Assembly: GCA_026168455.1 (NCBI GenBank)
Contig: CM047431.1
Span: 11,319,703 to 11,383,702 of the forward strand
Reading direction: 5' to 3'
Length of the DNA stretch: 64,000 nucleotides
Source: Theocolax elegans
Taxonomy: Eukaryota > Arthropoda > Insecta > Hymenoptera > Cerocephalidae
This document shows, one piece after another, positions 46,033 to 60,180 of this stretch. Positions within the stretch are counted from its first letter, which is position 1. Each line of letters opens with the position of its first letter. Under the pieces are notes generated by a model. The model did no database searches, was not told where the DNA came from, and saw nothing but the letters and a program-made list of their open reading frames with translations. The position numbers were made by a program, and so were the translations under genes.

Positions 46033-49000
46033 ATATCTACGAAGTGAGATACTCTCGGCGCGTCGTTCAGATTGCCTCGCCTCGTAGATATCAATCGAGA
46101 ACTAATAAGCAGCTATCCGAGGAAAAGTATTCTTTGTATATATAAAATACTACAAATAATTTCCGGTTTACCTACACAAACACTGCTATAAAAAAAAATG
46201 TAAAATTTGTTGCAATATATTATGTGTTTGCTTATAACATATCGGTGGATATCTACGAGGCGAGACACACTCGGCGCGTCGTTCAGATTGTCTCGCCTTG
46301 TAGATATCCATCGAGAACTAAAAAGCAGCCATTCGAGAAAAAGTATTTTTTGTGTATATATTACTAAAAATAAAATTCGGTTTACCTACACAAACGGTGC
46401 TATAAAAAAATGTAAAATTTGTTACAATATATTATGTGATTCCTTATAACATATCGGTGGATATCTACGAGGCGAGATACTCTCAGCGCGTCGTTCAGAT
46501 TGTCTCGCCTTGTAGATATCCATCGAGAACTAAAAAGCAGCCATTCGAGAAAAAGTATTTTTTGTGTATATATTACTAAAAATAAATTCGGTTTACCTAC
46601 ACAAACGGTGCTATAAAAAAAATGTAAAATTTGTTACAATATATTATGTGATTCCTTATAACATATCGGTGGATATCTACGAGGCGTGATACTATCGGCG
46701 CGTCGTTCAGATTGTCTCGCCTCGTAGATATCCGTCGAGAACTAAAACGCAGCCATCCGAGAAACTGTATTTTTTGTGTATATATTACTAAAAATAATTT
46801 ACGGTTCACCTTCACAAACACTGCTACAATAAAAATATAAAATTTGTAACAATAAATTATGTGTTTGTTTTTTAGTTCTCAATGAATATCTACGAGGCGA
46901 GACATTCTAAACAATGCGCCGAGAGTGTCTCACCGCGAAGGTTCTACGCGACAATAATCAGTCGCCGCAGCGCTCCGTAGATAAAGTATTGTTTGTATAT
47001 ATAAAATACTACAAATAATTTCCGGTTTACCTACACAAACACTGCTATAAAAAAAAATGTAAAATTTGTTACAATATATTATGTGTTTGCTTATAACATA
47101 TCGGTGGATATCTACGAGGCGAGATACTACTCAGCGCGTCGTTAGATTGTCTCGCCTCGTAAATATTCATCGAGAACTAAAAAGCAGCCATTCGAGAAAA
47201 AGTATTTTTGTGTATATATAAATAGTAAAATAAAATTCGGTTTACCTACACAAACACTGCTTATAAAAAAAATGTAAAATTCGTTACAATATATTATGTG
47301 ATTCCTTATAACATATCGGTGGATATCTACGAGGCGAGATACTCTCGGCGCGTCGTTCAGATTGTCTCGCCTCGTAGATATCGATCGATAACTAATAAGC
47401 AGCTATCCGAGGAAAAGTATTTTTTGTATATATAAAACACTAAAAATAATTTCGGTTTACCTACACAAACACTGCTATAAAAAAAATGTAAAATTTGTTA
47501 CAATATATTATGTGATTCCTTATAACATATCGGTGGATATCTACGAGGCGTGATACTATCGGCGCGTCGTTCAGATTGTCTCGCCTCGTAGATATCCGTC
47601 GAGAACTAAAACGCAGCCATCCGAGAAAATGTATTTTTTGTGTATATATTACTAAAAATAATTTACGGTTCACCTTCACAAACACTGCTACAATAAAAAT
47701 ATAAAATTTGTAACAATAAATTATGTGTTTGTTTTTAGTTCTCAATGAATATCTACGAGGCGAGACATTCTAAACAATGCGCCGAGAGTCTCACCGCGAA
47801 GGTTCTACACGACAATAATCAGTCGCCGCAGCGCTCCGAGAAAAAGTATTTTTTGTATATATAAAATACTACAAATAATTTCGGTTTACCTACACAAACA
47901 CTGCTATAAAAAAAAATGTAAAATTTGTTACAATATATTATGTGATTCCTTATAACATATCGGTGGATATCTACGAGGCGTGATACTATCGCGCGTCGTT
48001 CAGATTGTCTCGCCTCGTCGATATCGATCGATAACTAATAAGCAGCTATCCGAGGAAAAGTATTTTTGTATATATAAAATACTAAAAATAATTTTCGGTT
48101 TACCTACACAAACTGCTAAGAAAAAATGTAAAATTTGTTACAATATATTATGTGATTCCTTATAACATATCGGTGGATATCTACGAGGCGTGATACTATC
48201 GGCGCGTCGTTCAGATTGTCTCGCCTCGTAGATATCCGTCGAGACTAAAACGCAGCCATCCGAGAAAATGTATTTTTTGTGTATATATTCTAAAAAATAA
48301 TTTACGGTTCACCTTCACAAACACTGCTACAATAAAAATATAAAATTGTAACAATAATGATGTGTTGTTTTTTTAGTTCTCAATGAATATCTACGAGCGA
48401 GACATTCTAACAATGCGCCGAGAGTCTCAACCGCGAAGGTTCTACGCGACAATAATCGTCGCCGCAGCGCTCCGAGAAAAAGTATTTTTGTATTATATAA
48501 AGTACTACAAATAATTTCCGGTTTACCTACACAAACACTGCTAGAAAAAAAAATGTAGAAATTTGGTTACAATATATTATGTGATGCCTTATAACATATC
48601 GGTGGATATCTACGAGGCGAGACACACTCGGCGCGTCGTTCAGATTGTCTCGCCTTGTAGATATCCATCGAGAACTAAAAAGCAGCCATTCGAGAAAAAG
48701 TATTTTTGTGTATATATTACTAAAAATAAAATTCGGTTTACCCTACACAAACGGTGCTATAAAAAAATGTAAAATTTGTTACAATATATTATGTGATTCC
48801 TTATAACATGATCGGTGGATATCTACGAGGCGAGATACTCTCAGCGCGTCGTTCAGATTGTCTCGCTTGTAGATATCCATCGAGAACTAAAAGCATGCAT
48901 CCGAGAAAAAGTATTTTTTGTGTATATATTACTAAAAAATAAAATTCGGTTTACCTACACAAACGGTGCGATAAAAAAAATGTAAAATTTGGTTACAATA

Positions 49001-52000
49001 TATTATGTGATTCCTTATAACATATCGGTGGATATCTACGAGGCGTGATACTATCGGGCGCGTCGTTCAGATTGTCTCGCCTCGTAGATATCCGTCGAGA
49101 ACTAAAACGCAGCCATCCGAGAAACTGTATTTTTTGTGTATATATTACTAAAAATAATTTACGGTTCACCTTCACAAACACTGCTACAATAAAAATATAA
49201 AATTTGTAACAATAAATTATGTGTTTGTTTTTTAGTTCTCAATGGATATCTTCGAGGCGAGACATTCTAAAACAATGCGCCGAGAGTGTCTCACCGCGAA
49301 AGGTTCTCTACGCGACAATAATCAGTCGCCGCAGCGCTCCGTGATAAAGTATTGTTTGTATATATAAAATATACAAATAATTTCCGGTTTACCCTACACA
49401 AACACTGCTATAAAAAAAAATGTAAAAATTTGTTGCAATATATTATGTGTTTGCTTATAACATATCGTGGATATCTACGAGGCGAGACACACTCGGCGCG
49501 TCGGTTAGATTGTCTCGCCTCGTAAATATTCATCGAGAACTAAAAAGCAGCCATCCGAGAAAAAGTATTTTTTGTATATATAAAATAGTAAATATAATTT
49601 TCGGTTTACCTACACAAACACTGTTATAAAAAAAAATGTAAAATTGTTACAATATATTATGTGTTTGCTTATAACATATCGGTGGATATCTACGAGGCGA
49701 GATACTCTCAGCGCGTCGTTCAGATTGTCTCGCCTTGTAGATATCCATCGAGAACTAAAAAGCAGCCATTCGAGAAAAAGTTTTTTGTGTATATATACTA
49801 AAAATAAAATTCGGTTTACCTACACAAACGGTGCTATAAAAAAATGTAAAATTTGTTACAATATATTATGTGATTCCTTATAACATATCGGTGGATATCT
49901 ACGAGGCGAGATACTCTCGGCGCGTCGTTCAGATTGTCTCGCCTCGTAGATATCCATCGAGAACTAAAACGCAGCCATCCGAGAAAAAGTATTTTTTGTG
50001 TATATATACTAAAAATAATTTACGGTTCACCTCACAAACACTGCTACAATAAAAATATAAAATTTGTAACAATAAATTATGTGTTTGTTTTTTAGTTCTC
50101 AATGAATATCTACGAGGCGAGACATTCAAACAATGCGCCGAGAGTCTCACCGCGAAGGTTCTACACGACAATAATCAGTCGCCGCAGCGCTCGAGAAAAA
50201 GTATTTTTTGTATATATAAAATACTACAAATAATTTCCGGTTTACCTACACAAACACTGCTATAAAAAAAAATGTAAAATTTGTTACAATATATTATGTG
50301 ATTCCTTATAACATATCGGTGGATATCTACGAGGCGAGATACTCTCGCGCGTCGTTCAGATTGTCTCGCCTCGTCGATATCGATCGATAACTAATAAGCA
50401 GCTATCCGAGGAAAAGTATTTTTTGTATATATAAAATACTAAAAATAATTTTCGGTTTACCTACACAAACACTGCTATAGAAAAAATGTAAAATTTGTTA
50501 CAATATATTATGTGATTCCTTATAACATATCGGTGGATATCTACGAGGCGTGATACTATCGGCGCGTCGTTCAGATTGTCTCGCCTCGTAGATATCCGTC
50601 GAGAACTAAAACGCAGCCATCCGAGAAAATGTATTTTTTGTGTATATATTACTAAAAATAATTTACGGTTCACCTTCACAAACACTGCTACAATAAAAAT
50701 ATAAAATTTGTAACAATAATTATGTGTTTGTTTTTTAGTTCTCAATGAATATCTACGAGGCGAGACATTCTAAACAATGCGCCGAGAGTGTCTCACCGCG
50801 AAGGTTCTACGCGACAATAATCGTCGCCGCAGCGCTCCGAGAAAAAGTATTTTTTGTATATAAAATACTACAAATAATTTCCGGTTTACCTACACAAACA
50901 CTGCTATAAAAAAAATGTAAAATTTGTTACAATATATTATGTGATTCCTTATAACATATCGGTGGATATCTACGAGGCGAGACACACTCGGCGCGTCGTT
51001 CAGATTGTCTCGCCTTGTAGATATCCATCGAGAACTAAAAAGCAGCCATTCGAGAAAAAGTATTTTTTGTGTATATATTACTAAAAATAAAATTCGGTTT
51101 ACCTACACAAACGGTGCTATAAAAAAATGTAAAATTTGTTACAATATATTATGTGATTCCTTATAACATATCGGTGGATATCTACGAGGCGAGATACTCT
51201 CAGCGCGTCGTTCAGATTGTCTCGCCTCGTAAATATTCATCGAGAACTAAAAAGCAGCCATCGAGAAAAAGTATTTTTTGTGTATATATTACTAAAAATA
51301 AAATTCGGTTTACCTACACAAACGGTGCTATAAAAAAATGTAAAATTTGTTACAATATATTATGTGATTCCTTATAACATATCGGTGGATATCTACGAGG
51401 CGTGATACTATCGGCGCGTCGTTCAGATTGTCTCGCCTCGTAGATATCCGTCGAGAACTAAAACGCAGCCATCCGAGAAACTGTATTTTTTGTGTATATA
51501 TTACTAAAAATAATTACGGTTCACCTTCACAAACACTGCTACAATAAAAATATAAAATTTGTAACAATAAATTATGTGTTTGTTTTTTAGTTCTCAATGG
51601 ATATCTACGAGGCGAGACATTCTAAACAATGCGCCGAGAGTGTCTCACCGCGAAGGTTCTACGCGACAATAATCAGTCGCCGCAGCGCTCCGTGATAAAG
51701 TATTGTTTGTATATATAAAATACTACAAATAATTTCCGGTTTACCTACACAAACACTGCTATAAAAAAAATGTAAAATTTGTTGCAATATATTATGTGTT
51801 TGCTTATAACATATCGGTGGATATCTACGAGGCGAGACACACTCGGCGCGTCGGTTAGATTGTCTCGCCTCGTAAATATTCATCGAGAACTAAAAAGCAG
51901 CCATCCGAGAAAAAGTATTTTTTGTATATATAAAATAGTAAATATAATTTTCGGTTTACCTACACAAATACTGTTATAAAAAAAAATGTAAAATTTTGTT

Positions 52001-55000
52001 ACAATATATTATGTGTTTGCTTATAACATATCGGTGGATATCTACGAGGCGAGATACTCTCAGCGCGTCTTTCAGATTGTCTCGCCTTGTAGATATCCAT
52101 CGAGAACTAAAAAGCAGCCATTCGAGAAAAAGTATTTTTTGTGTATATATTACTAAAAATAAAATTCGGTTTACCTACACAAACGGTGCTATAAAAAAAT
52201 GTAAAATTTGTTACAATATATTATGTGTTTGCTTATAACATATCGGTGGATATCTACGAGGCGAGATACTCTCAGCGCGTCTTTCAGATTGTCTCGCCTT
52301 GTAGATATCCATCGAGAACTAAAAAGCAGCCATTCGAGAAAAAGTATTTTTTGTGTATATATTACTAAAAATAAAATTCGGTTTACCTACACAAACGGTG
52401 CTATAAAAAAATGTAAAATTTGTTACAATATATTATGTGATTCCTTATAACATCGGTGGATATCTACGAGGCGAGATACTCTCGGCGCGTCGTTCAGATT
52501 GTCTCGCCTCGTAGATATCCATCGAGAACTAATAAGTAGCTATCCGAGGAAAAGTATTTTTTGTGTATATTACTAAAAATAAAATTCGGTTTACCTACAC
52601 AAACACTGCTATAAAAAAAATGTAAATTGTTCCAATATATTATGTGATTCCCTTATAACATATCGGTGGATATCTACGAGGCGTGATACTATCGGCGCGT
52701 CGTTCAGATTGTCTCGCCTCGTAGATATCCGTCGAGAACTAAAACGCAGCCATCCGAGAAAATGTATATTTTTTTGTGTATATATTACTAAAAATAATTT
52801 ACGGTTCACCTTCACAAACACTGCTACCATAAAAATATAAATTTGTCCCAATAAAAATTATGTGTTTGTTTTTTTAGTTCTCAATGATATCTACGAGGCG
52901 AGACATTCTAAACAATGCGCCGAGAGTCTCACGCGAAGGTTCTACACGACAATAATCAGTCGCCGCAAGCGCTCCGAGGAAAAAGTATTTTTTGTATATA
53001 TAAAATACTACAAATAATTTCCGGTTTACCTACACAACACTGCTATAAAAAAAATGTAAAATTTGTTACAATATATATGTGATTCCTTATAACATATCGG
53101 TGGATATCTACGAGGCGAGATACTCTCGGCGCGTCGTTCAGATTGTCTCGCCTCGTAGATATCCATCGAGAACTAATAAGTAGCTATCCGAGGAAAAGTA
53201 TTTTTTGTATATATAAAATACTAAAAAATTTTCGGTTTACCTACACAAACACTGCTATAAAAAAATGTAAAATTTGTTACAATATATTATGTGATTCCTT
53301 ATAACATATCGGTGGATATCTACGAGGCGTGATACTATCGGCGCGTCGTTCAGATTGTCTCGCCTCGTAGATATCCATCGAGAACTAAAAAGCAGCCATC
53401 CGAGAAAATGTATTTTTTGTGTATATATTACTAAAAATAATTTACGGTTCACCTTCACAAACACTGCTACAATAAAAATATAAAATTTGTAACAATAAAT
53501 TATGTGTTTGCTTTTTAGTTCTCGATGGATATCTATGAGGCGAAACAATCTAAACAATGCGCCGAGAGTGTCTCGCCTCGAAGGTTCTGCGCGACTATAA
53601 TCAGCCGCCGCAGCGTTCCGAGAAAAAGTATTTTTTGTATATATAAAATACTACAAATAATTTCCGGTTTACCTACACAAACACTGCTATAAAAAAAATG
53701 TAAAATTTGTTACAATATATTATGTGATTCCTTATAACATATCGGTGGATATCTACGAGGCGAGACACACTCGGCGCGTCGTTCAGATTGTCTCGCCTTG
53801 TAGATATCCATCGAGAACTAAAAAGCAGCCATTCGAGAAAAAGTATTTTTTGTGTATATATTACTAAAAATAAAATTCGGTTTACCTACACAAACGGTGC
53901 TATAAAAAAATGTAAAATTTGTTACAATATATTATGTGATTCCTTATAACATATCGGTGGATATCTACGAGGCGAGATACTCTCGGCGCGTCGTTCAGAT
54001 TGTCTCGCCTTGTAGATATCCATCGAGAACTAAAAAGCAGCCATCCGAGAAAAAGTATTTTTTGTGTATATATTACTAAAAATAAAATTCGGTTTACCTA
54101 CACAAACGGTGCTATAAAAAATGTAAAATTTGTTACAATATATTATGTGATTCCTTATAACATATCGGTGGATATCTACGAGGCGTGATACTATCGGCGC
54201 GTCGTTCAGATTGTCTCGCCTCGTAGATATCCGTCGAGAACTAAAACGCAGCCATCCGAGAAACTGTATTTTTTGTGTATATATTACTAAAAATAATTTA
54301 CGGTTCACCTTCACAAACACTGCTACAATAAAAATATAAAATTTGTAACAATAAATTATGTGTTTGTTTTTTAGTTCTCAATGGATATCTACGAGGCGAG
54401 ACATTCTAAACAATGCGCCGAGAGTGTCTCACCGCGAAGGTTCTACGCGACAATAATCAGTCGCCGCAGCGCTCCGTGATAAAGTATTGTTTGTATATAT
54501 AAAATACTACAAATAATTTCCGGTTTACCTACACAAACACTGCTATAAAAAAAAATGTAAAATTTGTTGCAATATATTATGTGTTTGCTTATAACATATC
54601 GGTGGATATCTACGAGGCGAGACACACTCGGCGCGTCGGTTAGATTGTCTCGCCTCGTAAATATTCATCGAGAACTAAAAAGCAGCCATCCGAGAAAAAG
54701 TATTTTTTGTATATATAAAATAGTAAATATAATTTTCGGTTTACCTACACAAACACTGTTATAAAAAAAATGTAAAATTTGTTACAATATATTATGTGTT
54801 TGCTTATAACATATCGGTGGATATCTACGAGGCGAGATACTCTCAGCGCGTCTTTCAGATTGTCTCGCCTTGTAGATATCCATCGAGAACTAAAAAGCAG
54901 CCATTCGAGAAAAAGTATTTTTTGTGTATATATTACTAAAAATAAAATTCGGTTTACCTACACAAACGGTGCTATAAAAAAATGTAAAATTTGTTACAAT

Positions 55001-56093
55001 ATATTATGTGATTCCTTATAACATATCGGTGGATATCTACGAGGCGAGATACTCTCGGCGCGTCGTTCAGATTGTCTCGCCTCGTAGATATCCATCGAGA
55101 ACTAATAAGTAGCTATCCGAGGAAAAGTATTTTTTGTGTATATAAAATACTAAAAATAATTTTCGGTTTACCTACGCAAACACTGCTATAAAAAAAAAGT
55201 AAATTTTGTTACAATATATCATGTGTTTGCTTATAACATATCGGTGGATATCTACGAGGCGAAACACTCTCGGCGCGTCGTCAGATTGTCTCGTCTCGCA
55301 GATATCCATCGAGAACAAAAAGAGCCATCCGAGAAAATGTATTTTTTGTGTATATATTACTAAAAATAATTTACGGTTCACCTTCACAAACACTGCTACA
55401 ATAAAAATATAAAACTTGTAAGAATAAATTATGTGTTTGCTTTTTAGTTCTCGATGGATATCTATGAGGCGAAACAATCTAAACAATGCGCCGAGAGTGT
55501 CTCGCCTCGAAGGTTCTGCGCGACTATAATCAGCCGCCGCAGCGTTCCGAGAAAAAGTATTTTTTTGTGTATATAGGACAAAAAATAATTTTCGGTTTAC
55601 CTACACAAACACTGCTATAAAAAAAAATGTAAAATTTGTTACAGTATATTATGTGATTCCTTATAACATAACGGTGGATATCTACGAGGCGAGACACTCT
55701 CGGCGCGTCGGTTAGATTGTCTCGCCTCGTAAATATTCATCGAGAACTAAAAAGCAGCCATCCGAGAAAAAGTATTTTTTGTATATATAAAATAGTAAAT
55801 ATAATTTCCGGTTTACCTACACCAACACTACTATAAAAAAAATGTAATATTTGTTACAATATATTATGTGATTCCTTATAACATATCGGTGGATATCTAC
55901 GAGGCGAGACACTCTCGTCGCATCGTTCAGATTGTCTCGCCTCGTAGATATCACTCGCAGGTTCTTCGAGAGTAAATTTTGATAACCGCCGAAGGCTGCC
56001 GTGAATAAGAAGTTCATTTTTTTTAAACAAATAGTTTTCTATTCAGCTACAAAAACATTGTTATAAAATAAATTTAAAACCTTGTACAATAAA
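46033..56093. repeat. Right satellite array, ~212-bp monomers
   Basis: About 47 monomers of the same satellite as the left array. Eleven inverted-core variants occur here with tail GCAGCGCTCCG, where most left-array copies have GCAGCATTCCG; the copy near 10739 in the left array shares the right-array tail. Spacers with ACACAAACGGTGC are also largely private to this array. Patches at about 48000-49500 and 52620-53060 have many single-base indels. The last recognisable, decayed monomer is at about 56030-56093. Confidence 0.94.
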
Positions 56094-57329
56094 TGAGCCT
56101 ACATCCGCACGACCGCGAAGACACACTGTACGATGGACGACGGCGGTCGACGGACCGTTCGACGCAAGTTGCGCGCGCACGTCGGGCCCGTCCAGCGAAG
56201 CAGTGAACGTGCCTGTCGTAGCTCGTGAGAGCTCTTCAGTACGCCGTCGCGGCAACGTTGGCCTCGCGTTGGCAATACGGTTGCTGTCGTCCTTCATTTT
56301 CCCGTGGCGGACTACCTTGTGTGTGAGTGTGTGTGTGTGTGTCAGGAAAGCAACATTTCAAGCGTCAACCCAGGATATGGTCCTCTATACTGACAAGGTG
56401 GATGCACGCCTTCGTTATAAGTACAGTGCATTTATTCCTTCTTTTGTAAGTATGCTTCCCATCTCGTTTTATAATTTCGCCAAATTTATACGCGGCTATC
56501 GCCCAAAACCCTTTATCTATTATTATAATAAATTATTACTATTTTTATCAATCGTTTATTTCGCCCTTGTCGCCATGCCCTAATACCCTGCGTGATCGTC
56601 TCAAAATGTATATAGAAAACTATTTTGTATTAATAGCCATATCTCGATTGAGCTTATTAGGAACTAGCAGACGACGGTTTCCTCTAGAAGGTGCGTGCAC
56701 AGTTCGACTCGACGATTACACGCACCTCCTACTAATTCCATTAGGTTATGTATTAACCATGTATTATATATTATCAGTTGTTCAACAGTATCATAGTAAA
56801 TATCCATTTTATAATCTACATGTGCATTAATTATAGTGCATAATAGTTAACATAAATAAACTTAATGAAACAATCAAAATTGTATATAAAGATAAAATCA
56901 CATGTGCCCCCCATCAACGGTCTCCATAGAAGTAGGTTTACTTGTTGTTTACCAATAACCGTTTTGCTCATTGCTTAATTTAGTAGTGATTAAAAAATTC
57001 ATTTAAACATACCAATTAGTTGATAAAATTATGGAGATTATTCAGAAATACTTACTTTATTAATATTATAAGTTGTAGAATACTTTAACAATTTAAACTT
57101 AATTTTAAAAAGCAGACGTTAGTACCATTCAGAAAGTTTTTTATTATGAAAATCTTATTAAGTTAAAGTAATGGTACATATTTTTTTTATCAGGAATGGA
57201 GGGTACTAAAACTCTACAAAGTATATAAGTTAAACGGCGGTAATGAAAATTGAACTGGATTAAAAATTTAATTATATACAATAATGGATCATATACAGAT
57301 ATTTCTTTATCATCCACGCATAATTGATT
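56094..57329. other. Boundary region: CpG-rich segment then AT-rich DNA, no gene recognised
   Basis: From about 56094 to 56310 the sequence is markedly GC- and CpG-rich (ACGACGGCGGTCGACGGACC), followed by a short (GT)n at 56319-56343 and then AT-rich DNA. Open frames at 56203-56583 (+), 56567-56830 (+) and 56061-56297 (-) lack recognisable domains. It could be the 5' part of another element or a promoter-like island; I cannot decide. Confidence 0.4.
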
Positions 57330-57870
57330 TTGAAGAAATATTTCTCGATCTTGGTGAATAAACCACACTTTTAATTAGATGGCGACGTTTCGATGACTTT
57401 TCGTCATCCTCTTCAGGCTATACCTTTATTAATAAAACGAATACATTTGAATATACATAAATAATTGTAGGTGTTGTTTTAAGCCTAATGATTAATAACA
57501 TTTTACTTACTACTTGTCAATATAAATCAATTAACGTTTAAATTTTGATCGTAGTATCACTGAGTCGTCGCACTAAAATAATGAAAACAAGGATATTTAA
57601 AAACAATGAAATTTACTTTATCATATGCACAGAAGTTAAGTGATTACGATGACTACCTTCATCTCATCAACAGCTCGATAATTCAACATTATTCAATAAA
57701 TAAATAAATTAAATAAATAAATAAATTAAGACAACACAAAAAATGTAAATACACGAACAGAAAGCAAAAGCAGTCAAAGGACTAGAGCAATTTATCACAG
57801 ACTGTAAACTAAATTTACTCGCAGCTAATATACACAGCTATAGTAAATATTTATATAGTAAATATTTCTT
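57330..57870 (-). mobile_element. Penelope-like element 3' end, copy 1
   Basis: On the minus strand this ends like copies 2 and 3 (shared TTGGTGAATAAACC region and GGCGACGTTTCGATG) and carries a hammerhead-like motif at 57381-57418. Its upstream part is decayed and coding sequence is not recognisable. A run of 23 A's follows at 57872-57894. Confidence 0.7.
57381..57418 (-). ncRNA. Hammerhead-ribozyme-like motif, PLE copy 1
   Basis: On the minus strand: CTGAAGAG, then GATGAC GAAAA GTCATC (6-bp perfect stem), then GAAAC. This has the CUGANGA...GAAA core order typical of the ribozymes found in Penelope-like elements. One extra G lies before the stem, and helix III is not obvious, so activity is uncertain. 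Confidence 0.5.
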
Positions 57871-57894
57871 CAAAAAAAAAAAAAAAAAAAAAAA

Positions 57895-58530
57895 TAATGG
57901 ATCATTTTTTAAGTTTATTGAAAATTATAATGTACGTAGCACTGATAAGAAAATTGTAACTTTAGTAGATGTATCTGCGTAACTTTTGTTATAATTAATT
58001 ATAAATCAAAATTTACAATTAATTTGCAATACAAATCAAAGTGAAAATTGAAAAGTACAATACCTACTGACATTTGGTTACCATAAGGTGTACGTGCAGT
58101 ACACGTTACCATAAAGTGTACGTACAGTACACGTTACCATAAAGTATACGTACAGTACACGGTACCATATAAAGTATACGTACAGTACACGTTACCATAA
58201 AGTATAAATACAGTAATACAGTACAAATAAAGTGTACGCAAAGTGCAGAGTTATTACATACATGCTATTACTTTAATTTTTAGTATTAATATTACACATG
58301 TATAATATAAAAATAATTTGTAAATATAATTTGCCATTTCTCCAGTCCATTCCAATCGGATAAACCAATTAGATACGTTTATAAGTTTTGCAGTATAATA
58401 TTTAATTACTTTTACAGTAATTTTTATTTTTTTACAATCAATTTTGTAATTACTGTTACTAGCGTTGTGTTCTATATCTTATATTACGTTAACGCTTGTT
58501 AGCGCCATCTGTGGGCATGCAACTAAATAT
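57895..58530. other. AT-rich spacer with ~31-bp minisatellite
   Basis: No gene seen. At about 58079-58205 there are four to five units of GTTACCATAAAGTGTACGTA plus CAGTACAC (about 31 bp each). Each unit contains a near-palindromic GTGTACGTACAGTACAC. Confidence 0.8.
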
Positions 58531-60180
58531 GTATTAAGGAGTAGTTTAGGTTTTCCTCGATATTGATGAACAAACCATATTTATTTATTTGGCGACGTTT
58601 CGATGGATGTCCTCTATCCTCATCAGGCTATACCTTTTTATTAAAAAATGATTTAATTTTTACAACATCTTTTAAACACAATTTTTACATATATAAATCT
58701 AAGTTACTTACTATTTCGTCAACATATAGGTACACACATATTATTAACAGCATCTCTGATGCGTCGCTCTATAATTGAAAACAATGATTAAAATAACAAA
58801 CGTTTAACAATTTTTGCACAGAGATTGAGGTTATATATAGCATACCTTTCCCCTATTGTTGTGTCCATAATCAACACAAAAAATTGAAAATTAAATAAAT
58901 ACTTTAGGAACATTACAAAATAAATTAACACATAAACACACATATTAAGCAAAAGGCAGTCAAATATTAAAATAAAGCTAGCAATGTATATCACAGACGG
59001 TTAATACTGAAAAATTTGAAATATCACGTCACCCGTTTTCAGAGACACCTATGCGATCAATCTTAATCAGATCGACAACACAGTCATCCCCACCACAGGC
59101 GCGAAATTTCAAATTAAGTAAATTATGTGTACTGATAAGTAATAAAAATTAATAAATTATTTATGATTATTTACAAGAGAATTCAAAAAATTTTTTTATA
59201 AGACTAAATTAAAATTTACTATTTCAATAAAAATATTTTTTCCCGTTAAAACAATTAATAATTGGTAATAAAAATTTAAAAAATTAAATTTAAGTAGTTA
59301 AGTATTTTATTAAATTTTAAATATAGTAGATTAACTAAAACAATTTTTATAATAATGAAGAATCTTTTAATTATGAACCTAAATGAGAAGAAATTAAAAA
59401 ACCAAAAAAATATATATTTGAATTTACCGCGTCACGCATCGTGCAAGACACAATACGCGCATCGATCAACACGCAAGTCGATCACTCACCTTATCCAAAC
59501 ATCTGATCGATATACATTGATTTGAGGTTATGTCATAGGGGAGAGATACACATTATAATTTAGATTTTAATTTAATACTATTGATAATGTCACTGTAATG
59601 TTGGCTAAGATGTCTAGTATCGTCTTTGCAATTGATCGCATTATGTTGCAGATTTATGTGGATCATTTCTGATAATACTCGTTTTTTACAATTCTTTTCA
59701 GTATCAAGTATTTTGACGTTGTCAAAATCTAACGAATGATCATATGCGAGCATATGTTCATTGATTACATAGTGCGCCTCAGTTTTGTTTATATTAGCTT
59801 TATGTTCTTTAATACGACATTTTACTTGTCTCTTTGTTTCACCCACATAACTAGCATTACAATCTTTACAATCTATTTTATACACTACATTAGTTTTAGT
59901 TAATTTGTCTATTTTATCTTTGCCCCTCACAATAACACCATCAATTTTATTATAAATTTTAGGTATAACTTTGATAGCTTTGCCCTTCATAGAACCAGAT
60001 ATTTTTTCATAAAATTTAGGAATAAAAGGAATATTTAAAGTTGCTTTATAATTAGTTACTACTCTATTATTAACTTGATCATTGTTATGACTAGAACTAT
60101 ATTTTATTTTTTCTAATCTTTTTCTTACATTATGATTTATAAACTTTTTTGGGTAACAATTATTTTTTAAAAATTCTAAA
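58531..60180 (-). mobile_element. Penelope-like element copy 2, 5'-truncated
   Basis: Minus-strand element with the C-terminal coding part (59553-60190), a 3' UTR of about 1 kb and a hammerhead-like motif at 58591-58628. It is truncated by the head-to-head junction with copy 3 at about 60180. The stretch 58531-59690 is repeated in inverted orientation at about 60180-61347. Confidence 0.85.
58591..58628 (-). ncRNA. Hammerhead-ribozyme-like motif, PLE copy 2
   Basis: On the minus strand CCTGATGAG is followed by a weak stem GATAG...CCATC and GAAACGTCG. Compared with copy 3 one stem base is changed, which weakens pairing. Confidence 0.45.

Larger units (their letters stand above)
13383..46036 (+). 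mobile_element. LTR element A: Ty3/gypsy errantivirus-type retroelement, nested and defective
   Basis: This is a full-span gypsy element bounded by 277- and 275-bp LTRs starting TGTTAC and ending GTAACA, with a 4-bp target duplication ATAT at 13383-13386 and 46033-46036. Joining the two flanks restores a satellite core, which proves a single insertion. The 32.6-kb span is due to two later insertions: composite C in pol and LTR element B in env. Own parts are PBS, gag, protease, RT-RNase H, an OTU-like region, integrase, F-type env and 3' UTR. I count about 8 substitutions and a 2-bp indel between the LTRs (about 3 percent), so it is clearly older than B. Every ORF except the integrase core is broken. 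Confidence 0.93.

Noticed and set aside
46033..56093. CRISPR-like array because of regular palindromic repeats
   Set aside because: Repeat and spacer are both conserved, the period is 212 bp and the setting is eukaryotic; it is a satellite.
56203..56583. 126-aa ORF after the satellite
   Set aside because: Starts with GTG, spans a (GT)n tract and has no recognisable domain.
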